Shown: positions 1-8,605, counted from the first letter of the stretch. The stretch: DNA of 64,000 nucleotides from CALUOB01 sp944322305 (GCA_963931605.1 OZ007031.1:682001-746000); one strand, 5' to 3'. Numbers and translations: made by a program. Notes: generated by a model from the letters alone, not told the origin.

Positions 1-3000
1 AGGGCATCTGGCTCGACCACGGCATCGTCACCGACATCGAGGTGAACGAGGCGTGCTCCTCGGGCTGCGGCAGCTTCTTGGAGAACTTCGCCTCCACGCT
101 GGGCATCCCCGTCACCGGCATCGCCGAGGCGGCCTTCCGCGCCGACCATCCCGCGGTTCTCGGCAGCCGCTGCACCGTCTTCATGAACAGCTCGGTGGTC
201 AACGAGCAGCGCAACGGCAAGACCCCCGACGACATCATGGCCGGCCTTGCCCGCTCCATCATCGAGAACGTCTTCACCAAGGTCATCCGCCTCTCCAACA
301 CCGCGAGCCTCGGCGACAAGATCGTGGTGCAGGGCGGCACCTTCAGAAACGACGCGGTGCTGCGCGCCCTCGAGCAGTACCTCGGGCGCGAGGTGACGCG
401 CGCGCCCTACCCCGGCCTCATGGGCGCCATCGGCATCGCCCTGCTCACCAAGGAGAAGATCGAAGCCGCGCCTGCCGACCGTAAGCTCACCTCCTTTATC
501 GGCCTCGCCGAGCTCGACAGCTTCTCTTACACGCAGCAAACCGGCGTGCGCTGCCCGTTTTGCGGCAACCACTGCAGCCGCACGCTCGTGACCTTCTCCG
601 ACGGCACCACCTGGGTCACCGGCAACCGCTGCCCCAAGGGCCAGGTGATGGGCGACCCGCGCGACGCCGCCGTGCGCGAGCGCCTGCGCGCCGCCGAGCA
701 CGAGGCCTACGGCGCGCCGAACCTGTTCGAGCTGCGCCGCGAGCTTCTCTTCAAAGATTGGCCGGTTGAGCCCGTGCGCGCGCCGCGCGGGGTGCGCGTG
801 GGGCTGCCGCGCGTGCTGTCGCTGTGGGACAACGCGCCGTTTTGGACCACGCTTCTGCGCGCGCTCGGCTACGAGGTGGTCCTCTCGCCCGAAAGCACGC
901 GCCAGCTGTTCGAGGACGGCCTCTCCGCCGTGCCCTCGGACACGGTGTGCTTCCCGGCCAAGCTCGTGCACGGGCACCTGCGGTGGCTCGCGCACCAAGG
1001 CGTGGACCGCATCTTCATGCCGGCCGTGACCACCGTCCCCACCGAGAACCGAGCCGAGACCTCCGAGAGCATGTGCGCAGTGGTGAAGGGCTACCCACTC
1101 GTCATCAAGAACTCCGACAACCCCGAGACGCGCTGGGGCATCCCCTTCGACGCGCCGCTGTTCCACTGGTTCTCCGACCGCGACCGCACCCGGCAGCTCA
1201 CCCGCTACCTCACCGAGTACGCGGGCGTCACCGAGCACGAGGCGCACGCGGCCCTGCGCCAGGCCGAGGCCGCGCAGGAAGCCTTCCGCGCCGAGCTTGT
1301 CGCCGCGGGCGAGAAGGTCTTAGACGAGGCGGAGGCCGCCGGCTCCTACGCCGTGGTTCTCGCCAGCCGCCCGTACCATTCCGACCCGCTGGTGAACCAC
1401 GGCCTGCCCGAGCTCTTCGCCGCGCAGGGCATCCCCGTGATGCCGCCGGACGCCGTGCCGGGCGTGAACGAGGTGGACCTCTCGAAGAGCCGCCTGGACA
1501 TCGTGAACAACTTCCACGCGCGCATGCTGGGCAGCGCGCTCATCGCCGCCGAGAGCAACGCGCTGGAGTACGTGCAGCTCGTGAGCTTCGGCTGCGGGCA
1601 CGACGCCTACCTCTCCGACGAGATCAAGCGCCTGATGGGGCTTTCCTCGCACAAGACGCCGCTCATCCTGAAAGTGGACGAGAGCGACGCGCAGGGCCCG
1701 CTGCGCATACGCGTGCGGTCGTTTGTGGAGACGGTCAACATGCGCCGGTTGGCGGAGGGCGCCGTGGCGGCACGGGCGCTGCCCGACCCCTATCCCGCGA
1801 AGTTCGAGAAACGCGACTTCTCCCAGCGCACGGTGCTGGTGCCCAACACCTCCCACGCGTTCAGCATGGTCATGGCGGCGGCGTTGGCACGCGAGGGCCT
1901 GCGGGCCGAGTCGCTGCCGGTGGGCGGCGAGCGCGCGGCCGAGCTGGGGAAGAAGTACGTGCACAACGACATCTGCTTCCCGGCGCAGATCGTCATCGGC
2001 GAGGCGCTCGAGGCGCTGGTCGACGGCAACCGCGACCCGGGCAAGACCGCCATCATGATGGCTAAGTACGTGGGCGACTGCCGCCTCACGCACTACGCGG
2101 CGCTGCTGCGCAAGGCGCTCAACGACGCCGGCTTCGAGGACGTGCCCATCGTTACCAACGACGATGCCGACGACCACGACATGCACCCCGGCTACCGACT
2201 GGGTATCCAGGGCTCGCTCTGCATTGCGGCGGCGCTGCCCATGATCGACGCGTTGGAGGAGCTGCTGCGCAAGATCCGCCCGTACGAGCTGGAGCCCGGT
2301 AGCGCCGAGACGGCTTTCGAAGCCGGCGTCGAGGCCATTTGCGCGGGAATGCGCTCACGGGGGATCCGCGGGAGCCTGAAGGGCTTTGAACACGCCATGG
2401 ACCTCATGTGCGCCGTGCGCTACGACCGCAGCCACCCCCGCCCCACCGTGCTTATCGTGGGCGAATACCTGCTGAACTTCCACCCCGGCGCCAACCGCCA
2501 TGTGGAGGCGTACCTTGAGGCAAACGGTATGGAGGTCATCGAGGCACGGATGACCGACGTTATCCGTAAGACGTACTTCTACCAGCATGCCCAGGACCGC
2601 GAGTACCATGTGACGCGCCCGCTCAAGGCGCGCACCTGGAACGCCGTGGCGGACAACGCCTTCGACGTGGCACACGCGCTGACCGACCGCATCGCGCGCC
2701 GGCACCCGCTCTACGAGCCGGCAACGCGCATGGAGGAGCTCGTGGAGGCGTCGGATCCCATCATCCACCACACCTTCGACGCGGGCGAGGGCGTGCTCAT
2801 CCCCGGCGAGATCCTGCACCACGCCGAACGCGGCTGCCGGTCGTTTTTGATCCTGCAGCCCTTCGGGTGCCTGCCGAACCACGTGGTGGGGCGCGGCATC
2901 GTGAAGAAGCTGCGCGAGCTCTACCCCGACGCGCAGATCCTCAGCCTGGACTACGACCCCGACATGAGCATGGCCAACATCGAGAACCGCCTGCAGATGC

Positions 3001-3023
3001 TCATCATGAACGCGCACAAGTAA
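1..3023 (+). CDS. 2-hydroxyacyl-CoA dehydratase activase-like giant protein, 3' part
   Basis: The reading frame is open from base 3, so the gene starts before the window; the GTG at 42 is internal. About 1006 residues are visible. The first ~150 are the end of a BadF/BadG/HgdC-type ASKHA ATPase domain (NEACSSGCGSF, then a VVQGGTFRNDAVL stretch). A cysteine cluster (CPFCGNHC, later NRCPKG) probably holds an Fe-S cluster. Two DUF2229/HgdB-like regions follow (around GVRVGLPRVLSLWDNAPF and VLASRPYHSDPLVNHGLPE), again rich in conserved cysteines. Family knowledge: such 1400-residue proteins are common in anaerobes, combine activase and dehydratase-like modules, and mostly lack a proven substrate. 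It is probably cytoplasmic and oxygen sensitive. Family is confident; the reaction is not. Confidence 0.85.
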   Translation, partial: GIWLDHGIVTDIEVNEACSSGCGSFLENFASTLGIPVTGIAEAAFRADHPAVLGSRCTVFMNSSVVNEQRNGKTPDDIMAGLARSIIENVFTKVIRLSNTASLGDKIVVQGGTFRNDAVLRALEQYLGREVTRAPYPGLMGAIGIALLTKEKIEAAPADRKLTSFIGLAELDSFSYTQQTGVRCPFCGNHCSRTLVTFSDGTTWVTGNRCPKGQVMGDPRDAAVRERLRAAEHEAYGAPNLFELRRELLFKDWPVEPVRAPRGVRVGLPRVLSLWDNAPFWTTLLRALGYEVVLSPESTRQLFEDGLSAVPSDTVCFPAKLVHGHLRWLAHQGVDRIFMPAVTTVPTENRAETSESMCAVVKGYPLVIKNSDNPETRWGIPFDAPLFHWFSDRDRTRQLTRYLTEYAGVTEHEAHAALRQAEAAQEAFRAELVAAGEKVLDEAEAAGSYAVVLASRPYHSDPLVNHGLPELFAAQGIPVMPPDAVPGVNEVDLSKSRLDIVNNFHARMLGSALIAAESNALEYVQLVSFGCGHDAYLSDEIKRLMGLSSHKTPLILKVDESDAQGPLRIRVRSFVETVNMRRLAEGAVAARALPDPYPAKFEKRDFSQRTVLVPNTSHAFSMVMAAALAREGLRAESLPVGGERAAELGKKYVHNDICFPAQIVIGEALEALVDGNRDPGKTAIMMAKYVGDCRLTHYAALLRKALNDAGFEDVPIVTNDDADDHDMHPGYRLGIQGSLCIAAALPMIDALEELLRKIRPYELEPGSAETAFEAGVEAICAGMRSRGIRGSLKGFEHAMDLMCAVRYDRSHPRPTVLIVGEYLLNFHPGANRHVEAYLEANGMEVIEARMTDVIRKTYFYQHAQDREYHVTRPLKARTWNAVADNAFDVAHALTDRIARRHPLYEPATRMEELVEASDPIIHHTFDAGEGVLIPGEILHHAERGCRSFLILQPFGCLPNHVVGRGIVKKLRELYPDAQILSLDYDPDMSMANIENRLQMLIMNAHK

Positions 3024-3030
3024 CGACCCT

Positions 3031-3066
3031 GGGCAGAAACCGCGCGCACCACGACGGTTTCTGCCC
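3031..3066 (+). terminator. 12-bp hairpin after the activase gene
   Basis: Perfect 12-bp inverted repeat (GGGCAGAAACCG and its complement) with a 12-nt loop, 7 bases past the stop codon. No U-run follows, so it may be a weak terminator or a 3'-end stabiliser. Confidence 0.5.
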
Positions 3067-3138
3067 AAACCAGGCCCGTTTGCTGCAAAAGCATCCCCCG
3101 TCTGTTTAGCGCGCACGCCGGCGGGGAATGAACCAACC

Positions 3139-3879
3139 ATGCGTGAATGGAGCAACATAACGGTGCTCACACCTGAGGGCGACATCGACATCGCAAGCGT
3201 TCCGCGCTTGCGCGCGTCGATCGATGAGTGTGCCGCCTCGGGAATCCGACGCATCATCGTGAACTGCCAGTTCGTCACCTTCATCGACTCTACGGGGCTG
3301 GCGTTCCTGCTTTCGCGCGCGCGGCGGCTTGCCATGCGCGACGGCCTGCTCAGCTTGGTGAACGCCTCCCCCAACGTGGTGCGCATCCTGCAGATCGCGC
3401 AGCTGGTCGAGCCACTGCACGTGAGCGCCGCGCACAAGCCCGACGTGCCGCTGCTCGACCACGACGCCGTGCCGCTGTGGGGCAAGATGGTGCGCGTTGA
3501 GCCGGGCGTGGAGCATCTGGCGCAGTACCGCCATCGCATCGCCGAGATGCTCAACCAGGTTGACCTGAGCGACGAGGACCGCTTCGACGTGGCCTTGGCC
3601 GGTGGCGAGGCGCTCTCCAACGCCTACGACCACGCCTGCGCCTCGGCCATCGTGCTGGCGGTGCATGCGTACCGCGACCGCGTGGTTATCGAGGTCATCG
3701 ACGACGGCAAGGGTTTCTCGCTGGGGCTGCACGAGGACACCGACGCCCCTACCGAGGAGCGCGGGCGCGGCATCCGGCTCATGCGCATGCTCGTTGACCG
3801 CGTGGACGTTCAACGCCGCATAGGCGCGCCGGGCACGCAGGTGCGCCTTACCAAGCTGCTCGCGCACAGCCAGGCGTAG
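3139..3879 (+). CDS. STAS anti-anti-sigma domain fused to RsbW/SpoIIAB-like kinase domain
   Basis: 246 residues holding two domains usually found on separate proteins. Residues 1-~100 are a STAS domain like SpoIIAA/RsbV; the phosphorylation loop reads FIDSTGLAFL, with Ser51-Thr52 where the family has its phosphorylated Ser/Thr. Residues ~120-246 are a GHKL ATPase domain of the anti-sigma kinase type: N-box GGEALSNAYDHA (Glu157, Asn161), G1 box DDGKGF (188-193) and G2 RGRGIRLM (209-216). In the known families the kinase binds sigma and phosphorylates the STAS partner, and a PP2C phosphatase reverses this. Here antagonist and kinase are one chain, and a SpoIIE-type phosphatase gene lies at 5597-8425, so a compact partner-switching module is likely. 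No sigma factor gene is adjacent. The ATG has only a weak GGGGA upstream. Confidence 0.85.
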   Translation: MREWSNITVLTPEGDIDIASVPRLRASIDECAASGIRRIIVNCQFVTFIDSTGLAFLLSRARRLAMRDGLLSLVNASPNVVRILQIAQLVEPLHVSAAHKPDVPLLDHDAVPLWGKMVRVEPGVEHLAQYRHRIAEMLNQVDLSDEDRFDVALAGGEALSNAYDHACASAIVLAVHAYRDRVVIEVIDDGKGFSLGLHEDTDAPTEERGRGIRLMRMLVDRVDVQRRIGAPGTQVRLTKLLAHSQA

Positions 3880-3967
3880 GACAAGCCCCCAGGCTGATCG
3901 CGATTATCGCACGCAACCCTTAGCTCCGCACCCTCATCGGGTTCGAGCCCTGCGGCGGTATCGCAAC

Positions 3968-3993
3968 AAAAAAGCCTCCCGTTGCCGGGAGGC
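3968..3993 (-). terminator. Rho-independent terminator of the tRNA cluster
   Basis: On the minus strand an 8-bp stem (GCCTCCCG/CGGGAGGC) with a 4-nt loop is followed by six Ts, 10 bases after the last tRNA. Confidence 0.9.
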
Positions 3994-4003
3994 TGTCATG
4001 TAC

Positions 4004-4079
4004 TGGAGCGGACAACGGGGCTCGAACCCGCGACCCCAACCTTGGCAAGGTTGTGCTCTACCAACTGAGCCATGTCCGC
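4004..4079 (-). tRNA. tRNA-Gly (GCC)
   Basis: Minus-strand cloverleaf with a 7-bp acceptor stem (GCGGACA/TGTCCGC), T-arm containing GGTTCGAGCCC, anticodon loop TTGCCAA (anticodon GCC) and an encoded CCA end. Identical in sequence to the copy at 4226-4301. Third gene of the transcript Gly-Cys-Gly. Confidence 0.97.
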
Positions 4080-4113
4080 TTTGAAAGGAGCTCTGAGTGC
4101 TCCGAAAAAGCGC

Positions 4114-4187
4114 TGGAGGCGACGCCCGGATTCGAACCGGGGGTAAAGGCTTTGCAGGCCTCTGCCTTACCACTTGGCCACGTCGCC
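4114..4187 (-). tRNA. tRNA-Cys (GCA)
   Basis: 74-nt minus-strand cloverleaf; anticodon loop CTGCAAA (GCA), acceptor stem GGCGACG/CGTCGCC, encoded CCA. It starts one base after a terminator-like hairpin (4189-4215), leaving no room for its own promoter unless that overlaps the hairpin. Confidence 0.97.
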
Positions 4188-4188
4188 T

Positions 4189-4215
4189 AAAAACGGGCCG
4201 ATCGAAATCGGCCCG
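4189..4215 (-). terminator. Terminator-like hairpin between tRNA-Gly and tRNA-Cys
   Basis: Minus strand: perfect 9-bp stem CGGGCCGAT/ATCGGCCCG with a UUCG loop followed by TTTTT. It meets the usual rules for an intrinsic terminator but sits inside the tRNA cluster, so it may be partial or serve processing. Confidence 0.75.
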
Positions 4216-4225
4216 GTGCTTACGC

Positions 4226-4301
4226 TGGAGCGGACAACGGGGCTCGAACCCGCGACCCCAACCTTGGCAAGGTTGTGCTCTACCAACTGAGCCATGTCCG
4301 C
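4226..4301 (-). tRNA. tRNA-Gly (GCC), promoter-proximal copy
   Basis: 76-nt minus-strand tRNA identical to 4004-4079, with encoded CCA and anticodon GCC. First gene of the cluster, 13 bases after a strong -10 element. Confidence 0.97.
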
Positions 4302-4314
4302 TTGGCGAGAAAAT

Positions 4315-4343
4315 AATATACGCGAGTCTCCTCGGGATTGCAA
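4315..4343 (-). promoter_or_regulatory. Sigma70-type promoter of the tRNA cluster
   Basis: Minus strand -35 TTGCAA (4338-4343), 17-bp spacer, -10 TATATT (4315-4320); the mature tRNA-Gly begins 13 bases downstream. Confidence 0.85.
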
Positions 4344-4463
4344 GCACTTTTTTGAAAAAAGTTCGCACCCTGGGGTAAAATCTAGCTCAAGCGCTCAAAA
4401 CAGCTGGTCACACGCCTGACCGCTTCTGTGCGCACCGCAGCGACTTCGCCTCAAGGGGTTATC

Positions 4464-5405
4464 TTGTTACAGGTCTTCCTTTTCATCCTCGCCGTGTTTC
4501 TCGCCGTGCGGCTGGGCATCTACATCGTTACGCGCTACCACAACGCGCGCGGCGCCGGCAAGCGCTTCAAGCGCGCCCTCGCCCAAGGCCGCCTGGACGC
4601 CGAGGTCTACGAGGGCGCCCAGTGGGACGAGATCGAGCGCTTCGGCCGCAAGCACCTGCGCGCAAAGATCTCCAAGCAACAGCAGCAGGCCATCAAGCGC
4701 GCCAAAGCCAAGATGCGCGAGGACTTCCTCGACGACAACAGCCCCGGCTTCTACCAGTACATCATCATCTTCCTCGCCGCCTCGGTGCTGGGGCTCATCC
4801 TCGAGGAAGTGTGGATGTTCATCCAGTTCGGCGTGCTGGAAAGCCGTGTGGGCCTGGTGTGGGGGCCGTTCTCGCCTTTGTACGGCGTCGGCGCGTGCCT
4901 GCTCACCGCCGTGCTCTGGCCGCTGCGCAAGCGCCCCTGGTACGTGATCTTCCCGCTTTCCATGGTCTTGGGCGGCTGCCTCGAGCAGTTCGCCGGTTGG
5001 GCCATGGAGTACTTCGTGGGCGCCGAGTCGTGGAGCTACCTGCACCTGCCCGACCACCTCACCCAGTGGGTTGCCGTACGCTTCCTCTTCATGTGGGGCG
5101 CGCTGGGGCTCGTGTGGTGCAAGGTCATCATGCCCGAGCTTATCTACCGCATCGGCGAGATAACCTCCACCCGCCAGATGGTGGCGGTGTCGCTGCTCAC
5201 GCTCTTCATGACGCTTGACATCTTCATGACCTTCGCCTGCTTCATCCGCGCCGACGCCCGCCGCCAGGGCATCCCCGCGTCCAACGCGTTCGAGGAGTAC
5301 GTGGACCGCCATTACGACGACCAGTTCATCTCAGACACGTTCCAAAACCTCACGCTGCCCGGCGACGAGGCCAAGGCCTACCAGGCGCGGGACGAGCGCG
5401 CCTAA
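4464..5405 (+). CDS. PF06541 (CmpB-type) multi-pass membrane protein
   Basis: A GTG at 4428 gives a longer reading, but the TTG at 4464 has an AAGGGG Shine-Dalgarno seven bases upstream and starts straight into the first membrane segment, so 313 residues are preferred. One N-terminal helix (about residues 1-22) is followed by a basic cytoplasmic stretch (to ~100), then about four more helices. The GLVWGPFSPLYGVGA motif and the conserved-Trp/Glu stretch after it are typical of the PF06541 family, annotated as putative ABC transporter permease although no ATPase partner is known. No transporter neighbour here. The function is unknown and the 'ABC permease' label should be treated with caution. 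Confidence 0.7.
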   Translation: MLQVFLFILAVFLAVRLGIYIVTRYHNARGAGKRFKRALAQGRLDAEVYEGAQWDEIERFGRKHLRAKISKQQQQAIKRAKAKMREDFLDDNSPGFYQYIIIFLAASVLGLILEEVWMFIQFGVLESRVGLVWGPFSPLYGVGACLLTAVLWPLRKRPWYVIFPLSMVLGGCLEQFAGWAMEYFVGAESWSYLHLPDHLTQWVAVRFLFMWGALGLVWCKVIMPELIYRIGEITSTRQMVAVSLLTLFMTLDIFMTFACFIRADARRQGIPASNAFEEYVDRHYDDQFISDTFQNLTLPGDEAKAYQARDERA

Positions 5406-5502
5406 CGGCCGATAAGGACGCCGACGTACCCGCGCAGGGCGGGCAGCGCCCGAAACGCCCCGGCGCGACACGCCCGCAAGGCCGCAGGCAAGACAACGAG
5501 AA

Positions 5503-5546
5503 GCGCGGGACCGCTGCGGCTTGAAACGCCTGCAGCGGCCCCGCGC
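5503..5546. terminator. GC-rich hairpin between convergent genes
   Basis: Arms GCGCGGG-A-CCGCTGC and GCAGCGG-C-CCCGCGC around a 14-nt loop, between the convergent ends of the membrane-protein and phosphatase genes. No clear U-run on either side; probably a bidirectional 3'-end structure. Confidence 0.5.
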
Positions 5547-5596
5547 ATGCTGTTGCGTGGCTGTTGAGAGCCGTGAGCGCCGCAGTGCGCAACGCC

Positions 5597-8425
5597 CTAT
5601 GAGCGATCCTTCATCCAATGACGCAGCACGCGCTTGCCCAGATCCATCGGCGCATGCACGATACCCGAAGCACCCGCTCCGCCCTGGGCCTTGTGCGCCC
5701 GCTTGCCTGCCGTCTTGCCGCCCACGGCCTTTTTGGCCGCCTTCTTGGAGCTGGCGCGCTTCTTGGGCGCCTGGGCGGCCAGCTGCTCGCCCGCAGCCCC
5801 GCGGGAGGCCTCGGCGCCCCGTGCGCCCGCAGAGGCGGCACCGCCCGCGCCCTTCTCGCCCGCAGCGCTGCGGGACGTGCCCGCGCTCTTCTCGCCCGCC
5901 AGACGACCTCGGGAGCCCTCGAGCGCCTTGCGCGCCCCGATACGCCCCTCTGCGGGCTTTTCTGGCGCCGCAGAGCCCTCGGATGTCCCTGCAGCCTCCA
6001 TATGCCCCGCAGACGCCGTACGGCGCGCCGTGTCGGCTCTCCCGCGCCCGCCAGCGCTGTCCGACACCGCCGTCGCAGCCGCGGCCGGCGCGCGCTTCTC
6101 GCCCCGGATCCGGCGCGAAGCGGTCCCCGCAGCGTCACCGGCCGCGCCCGCCCCTGAGGCAGACCCCTCCCCGCTCCGGTCGAACCGCAGCATCACCAGC
6201 GCGATGTCGTCGTTCAGCGTGGAGTCGGTAAAGCGGTCGAGCTCGTACAGGACGCGCTGGCAAAAGCCGTGCACGCCCTGCGGCGCCGTGGTGAGCACCA
6301 GCTCGCGCAGGCGGTCCTCGCCAAAGAAGTCGCCGGCGGCGTCGCGCGCCTCGATGGCGCCGTCGGTGTAGAGGAACAGCATGTCGCCCGCGCCGAAGGC
6401 AAAGCGCCCCTCGTGGTACGTCATCGTCTGGAAGGCGCCCACCACGCCCGACTGCCGGCTCAGCAGCTCCACCTCGCCGCAGCCGGCGCGATACACCATC
6501 GCCGGCGGATGCCCGGCCGAGCAGTACACCGCCCGGCCGCTGCGCAGGTCGATGCGCGCCACGAACATGGTGGCGAAGGTCTCCACGCGCGAGAACGACA
6601 GCAGCATGCCGTTCAGCGCCCGCACCATGCGCGCTGGGCTCATGCCCTCCCACGCGTAGGCGGCCAGCGCCGTCTTCACCAGCGCCGACATCGAGGCGAC
6701 CTCCACGCCCTTGCCCGACACGTCGCCCAGGATCATGACGGCGCGGTCGTCCGGCAGGCGGATAAGCTCGAAGAAGTCGCCGCCCACAAGCGCTTGCTCG
6801 GTGGCCGAGGAGTACAGTGCGTCCGAGGTGATGCCCGGAACCTCCTGCAGGCGGCTCTCCATGCCGCGCTGCAGCGCCTGCGCGATGCGGTGCTCCTCGC
6901 GCTTGGCGATCAGCCCCTTGCGGCTCACCTCGTAGTCGTGGATCATGTGCGCCAGGTAGTCGTACTCCATGTCGTCGAACGGCTCTTGGTCGGCCAGGCG
7001 CATGAGCAGAAAACCGCGGCGGCGCTCGTCGTCGATCCCCAGGTCGATGAAGACGCCGCTCGCCGGCAACCCGTGCGTGACAAGCCAGTCGCCCACCGGG
7101 CTCATGCGCTCGATGCGCGCCAGGCGCACCGTCTCCAGGCGATCCTCCACGTCGCCGGCAAAGCCGTCGAAGCTGCCTGAGCCGGCGTCCACCTCCGAGA
7201 TGAAGGCGTCGCGCCCGTCGCCCATGCGCACCGCCGGCGCCGTGGCCGAGAAGAACAGGGACGTGATGTCGCGCGGCAGCAGAAGCTTGCCGAAGGTCCC
7301 GAAGTCCAGGTAGTCCTCGCCCGTGCGCGGGTCGCGCTCGACCTCCTTGATGCGGCAGCCCAGGTTGGCCACGATCTCGCCGGAGATGAGCGCGGCGCCG
7401 CGCTCGTAGTCCACGCTGTCCGAGAACAGCACGTCGCGCACGCGCGAAAGCGAGCGCGCCAGGTCGTTGCGGCGCTGGGAGCGCATGGAGGTGATGAGGT
7501 CCATGAGCTCGATGGAGAGGTACTCGCACACCGCCTCGAGCACCTGGACGTCGGTGTCGCGCGGGGTGTAGGGACGGTCCCAGCCCGCCTCGATGATGCC
7601 GAGCACGCGCGTGCCGAAGTGCAGCGGCACCGACGCGAACGTGTGGAACGGCGGGGTGTCCTGCAGGCGGAAGCGGTGCCGGTCGCGCACGTCCAGGTCG
7701 AGAAACACCGCGCTGCGAGCCTGCGGGTCGGGCGCGGAGCCGGGTTGCGGCAGAAGGGTGAAGCGCATGGGGCGGTCCTCGCGCACCACGAGGGTGGGAA
7801 CGCCCGCGCCGTACGGGACGAAGCCGGGAACGCGCGCGCCCACGAGCGTTGAGGAGATGCCGCGCAGCTTGAAACCGCCGCTCTCGGCGAAGTACATGGT
7901 GGCGCCCTTGGCGTCGAGGGTGTCGGTCAGCTCGTTGAGCACCGAGGAGGTGAGGTCGGTCAGGTTTGCCGACCCAAGGCTCGACAGGATGATGGAGAGC
8001 GTGCCCGAAAGGCGCTTGTTGGCGGTGCTGAGCTCCTCGAGCAGCTGGCGGCGCTCGCGGTCGTGCGCGTAGCGCTCCTGCACGCTGTGAAAGGCCACCA
8101 CCACGCGGCGCTCCCCCTCGCGCTCGACAACCGTGGCGCGCGCGTGCACCGGGATGAAGGACCCGTCCGGCAGCTTGAGCATGAGCGAGGCCTCCTCGCC
8201 CCCCGGCGAGAAGGGCAGCGCGTGGCTTGCGCGCTCAAACGACGTGGTGAACAGCAGGTCCTTGATGTCTTGACCCACCAGCGCAGAAACCTCGGTGGTC
8301 GTCAGCTCGGCGAAGCGGCGGTTGGCGCGACGGATCGTACCGTCAGCAGCGCAGGAGGCGATGGCGTCCGTCGTGAGGTTGAACACCTGGTTGATGTCAA
8401 CGATGCTAACGGTAGACTCGTCCAT
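5597..8425 (-). CDS. PAS-GAF-SpoIIE (PP2C) phosphatase with basic Ala-rich tail
   Basis: 942 residues. Residues ~1-125 form a PAS domain (starts near VSIVDINQVFNLTTDAIASC), ~150-320 a GAF domain, ~330-530 a less clear second sensor region, and ~540-755 a SpoIIE/RsbU-type PP2C phosphatase with VGGDFFE, GDVSGKG, AGHPP, YTDG and NDDIALVML, all metal-site motifs being present. Family role: dephosphorylation of a STAS anti-anti-sigma protein in response to a sensed signal. The STAS-kinase fusion at 3139-3879 is the obvious candidate partner. The last ~188 residues are low-complexity Ala/Gly/Arg with a Lys/Ala-rich histone-H1-like run (KKAAKKAVGGKTAGKRAHK) and a short amphipathic end. No membrane segment. 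Function of the tail is unknown. Confidence 0.88.
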   Translation of the reverse strand: MDESTVSIVDINQVFNLTTDAIASCAADGTIRRANRRFAELTTTEVSALVGQDIKDLLFTTSFERASHALPFSPGGEEASLMLKLPDGSFIPVHARATVVEREGERRVVVAFHSVQERYAHDRERRQLLEELSTANKRLSGTLSIILSSLGSANLTDLTSSVLNELTDTLDAKGATMYFAESGGFKLRGISSTLVGARVPGFVPYGAGVPTLVVREDRPMRFTLLPQPGSAPDPQARSAVFLDLDVRDRHRFRLQDTPPFHTFASVPLHFGTRVLGIIEAGWDRPYTPRDTDVQVLEAVCEYLSIELMDLITSMRSQRRNDLARSLSRVRDVLFSDSVDYERGAALISGEIVANLGCRIKEVERDPRTGEDYLDFGTFGKLLLPRDITSLFFSATAPAVRMGDGRDAFISEVDAGSGSFDGFAGDVEDRLETVRLARIERMSPVGDWLVTHGLPASGVFIDLGIDDERRRGFLLMRLADQEPFDDMEYDYLAHMIHDYEVSRKGLIAKREEHRIAQALQRGMESRLQEVPGITSDALYSSATEQALVGGDFFELIRLPDDRAVMILGDVSGKGVEVASMSALVKTALAAYAWEGMSPARMVRALNGMLLSFSRVETFATMFVARIDLRSGRAVYCSAGHPPAMVYRAGCGEVELLSRQSGVVGAFQTMTYHEGRFAFGAGDMLFLYTDGAIEARDAAGDFFGEDRLRELVLTTAPQGVHGFCQRVLYELDRFTDSTLNDDIALVMLRFDRSGEGSASGAGAAGDAAGTASRRIRGEKRAPAAAATAVSDSAGGRGRADTARRTASAGHMEAAGTSEGSAAPEKPAEGRIGARKALEGSRGRLAGEKSAGTSRSAAGEKGAGGAASAGARGAEASRGAAGEQLAAQAPKKRASSKKAAKKAVGGKTAGKRAHKAQGGAGASGIVHAPMDLGKRVLRHWMKDRS

Positions 8426-8464
8426 GGCTGCCTCTCAAACCGTCAAAACCGTATGCGGCATATG

Positions 8465-8487
8465 AAAAAAGCCTCCGAGGAGGCTTT
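8465..8487 (-). terminator. Rho-independent terminator of tRNA-Leu
   Basis: Minus strand stem AAGCCTCC/GGAGGCTT followed by TTTT, ten bases after the CCA end of tRNA-Leu and upstream of the phosphatase start. Confidence 0.9.
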
Positions 8488-8496
8488 GGGAAATCG

Positions 8497-8586
8497 TGGT
8501 GTCGGAGGCGGGACTTGAACCCGCATGATCGAAAAATGATCACTAGCACCTCAAGCTAGCGCGTCTGCCAATTCCGCCACTCCGAC
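8497..8586 (-). tRNA. tRNA-Leu (GAG)
   Basis: 90-nt minus-strand class II tRNA with a long variable arm (ATGATC hairpin), acceptor stem GTCGGAG/CTCCGAC, anticodon loop TTGAGGT (GAG), discriminator A and encoded CCA. Confidence 0.96.
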
Positions 8587-8605
8587 GTGGGTTGCAGCAA
8601 GGAAT

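Noticed and set aside
3905..3960. T-arm-like GGGTTCGAGCCC suggesting another tRNA or tmRNA end
   Set aside because: No acceptor stem, anticodon arm or tmRNA reading frame can be fitted around it; probably a worn tRNA fragment next to the real cluster.
5521..8072. Plus-strand ORFs opposite the phosphatase gene
   Set aside because: Arg/Pro/Ala-rich shadow frames typical of GC-rich antisense; the minus strand has intact PAS, GAF and PP2C motifs.
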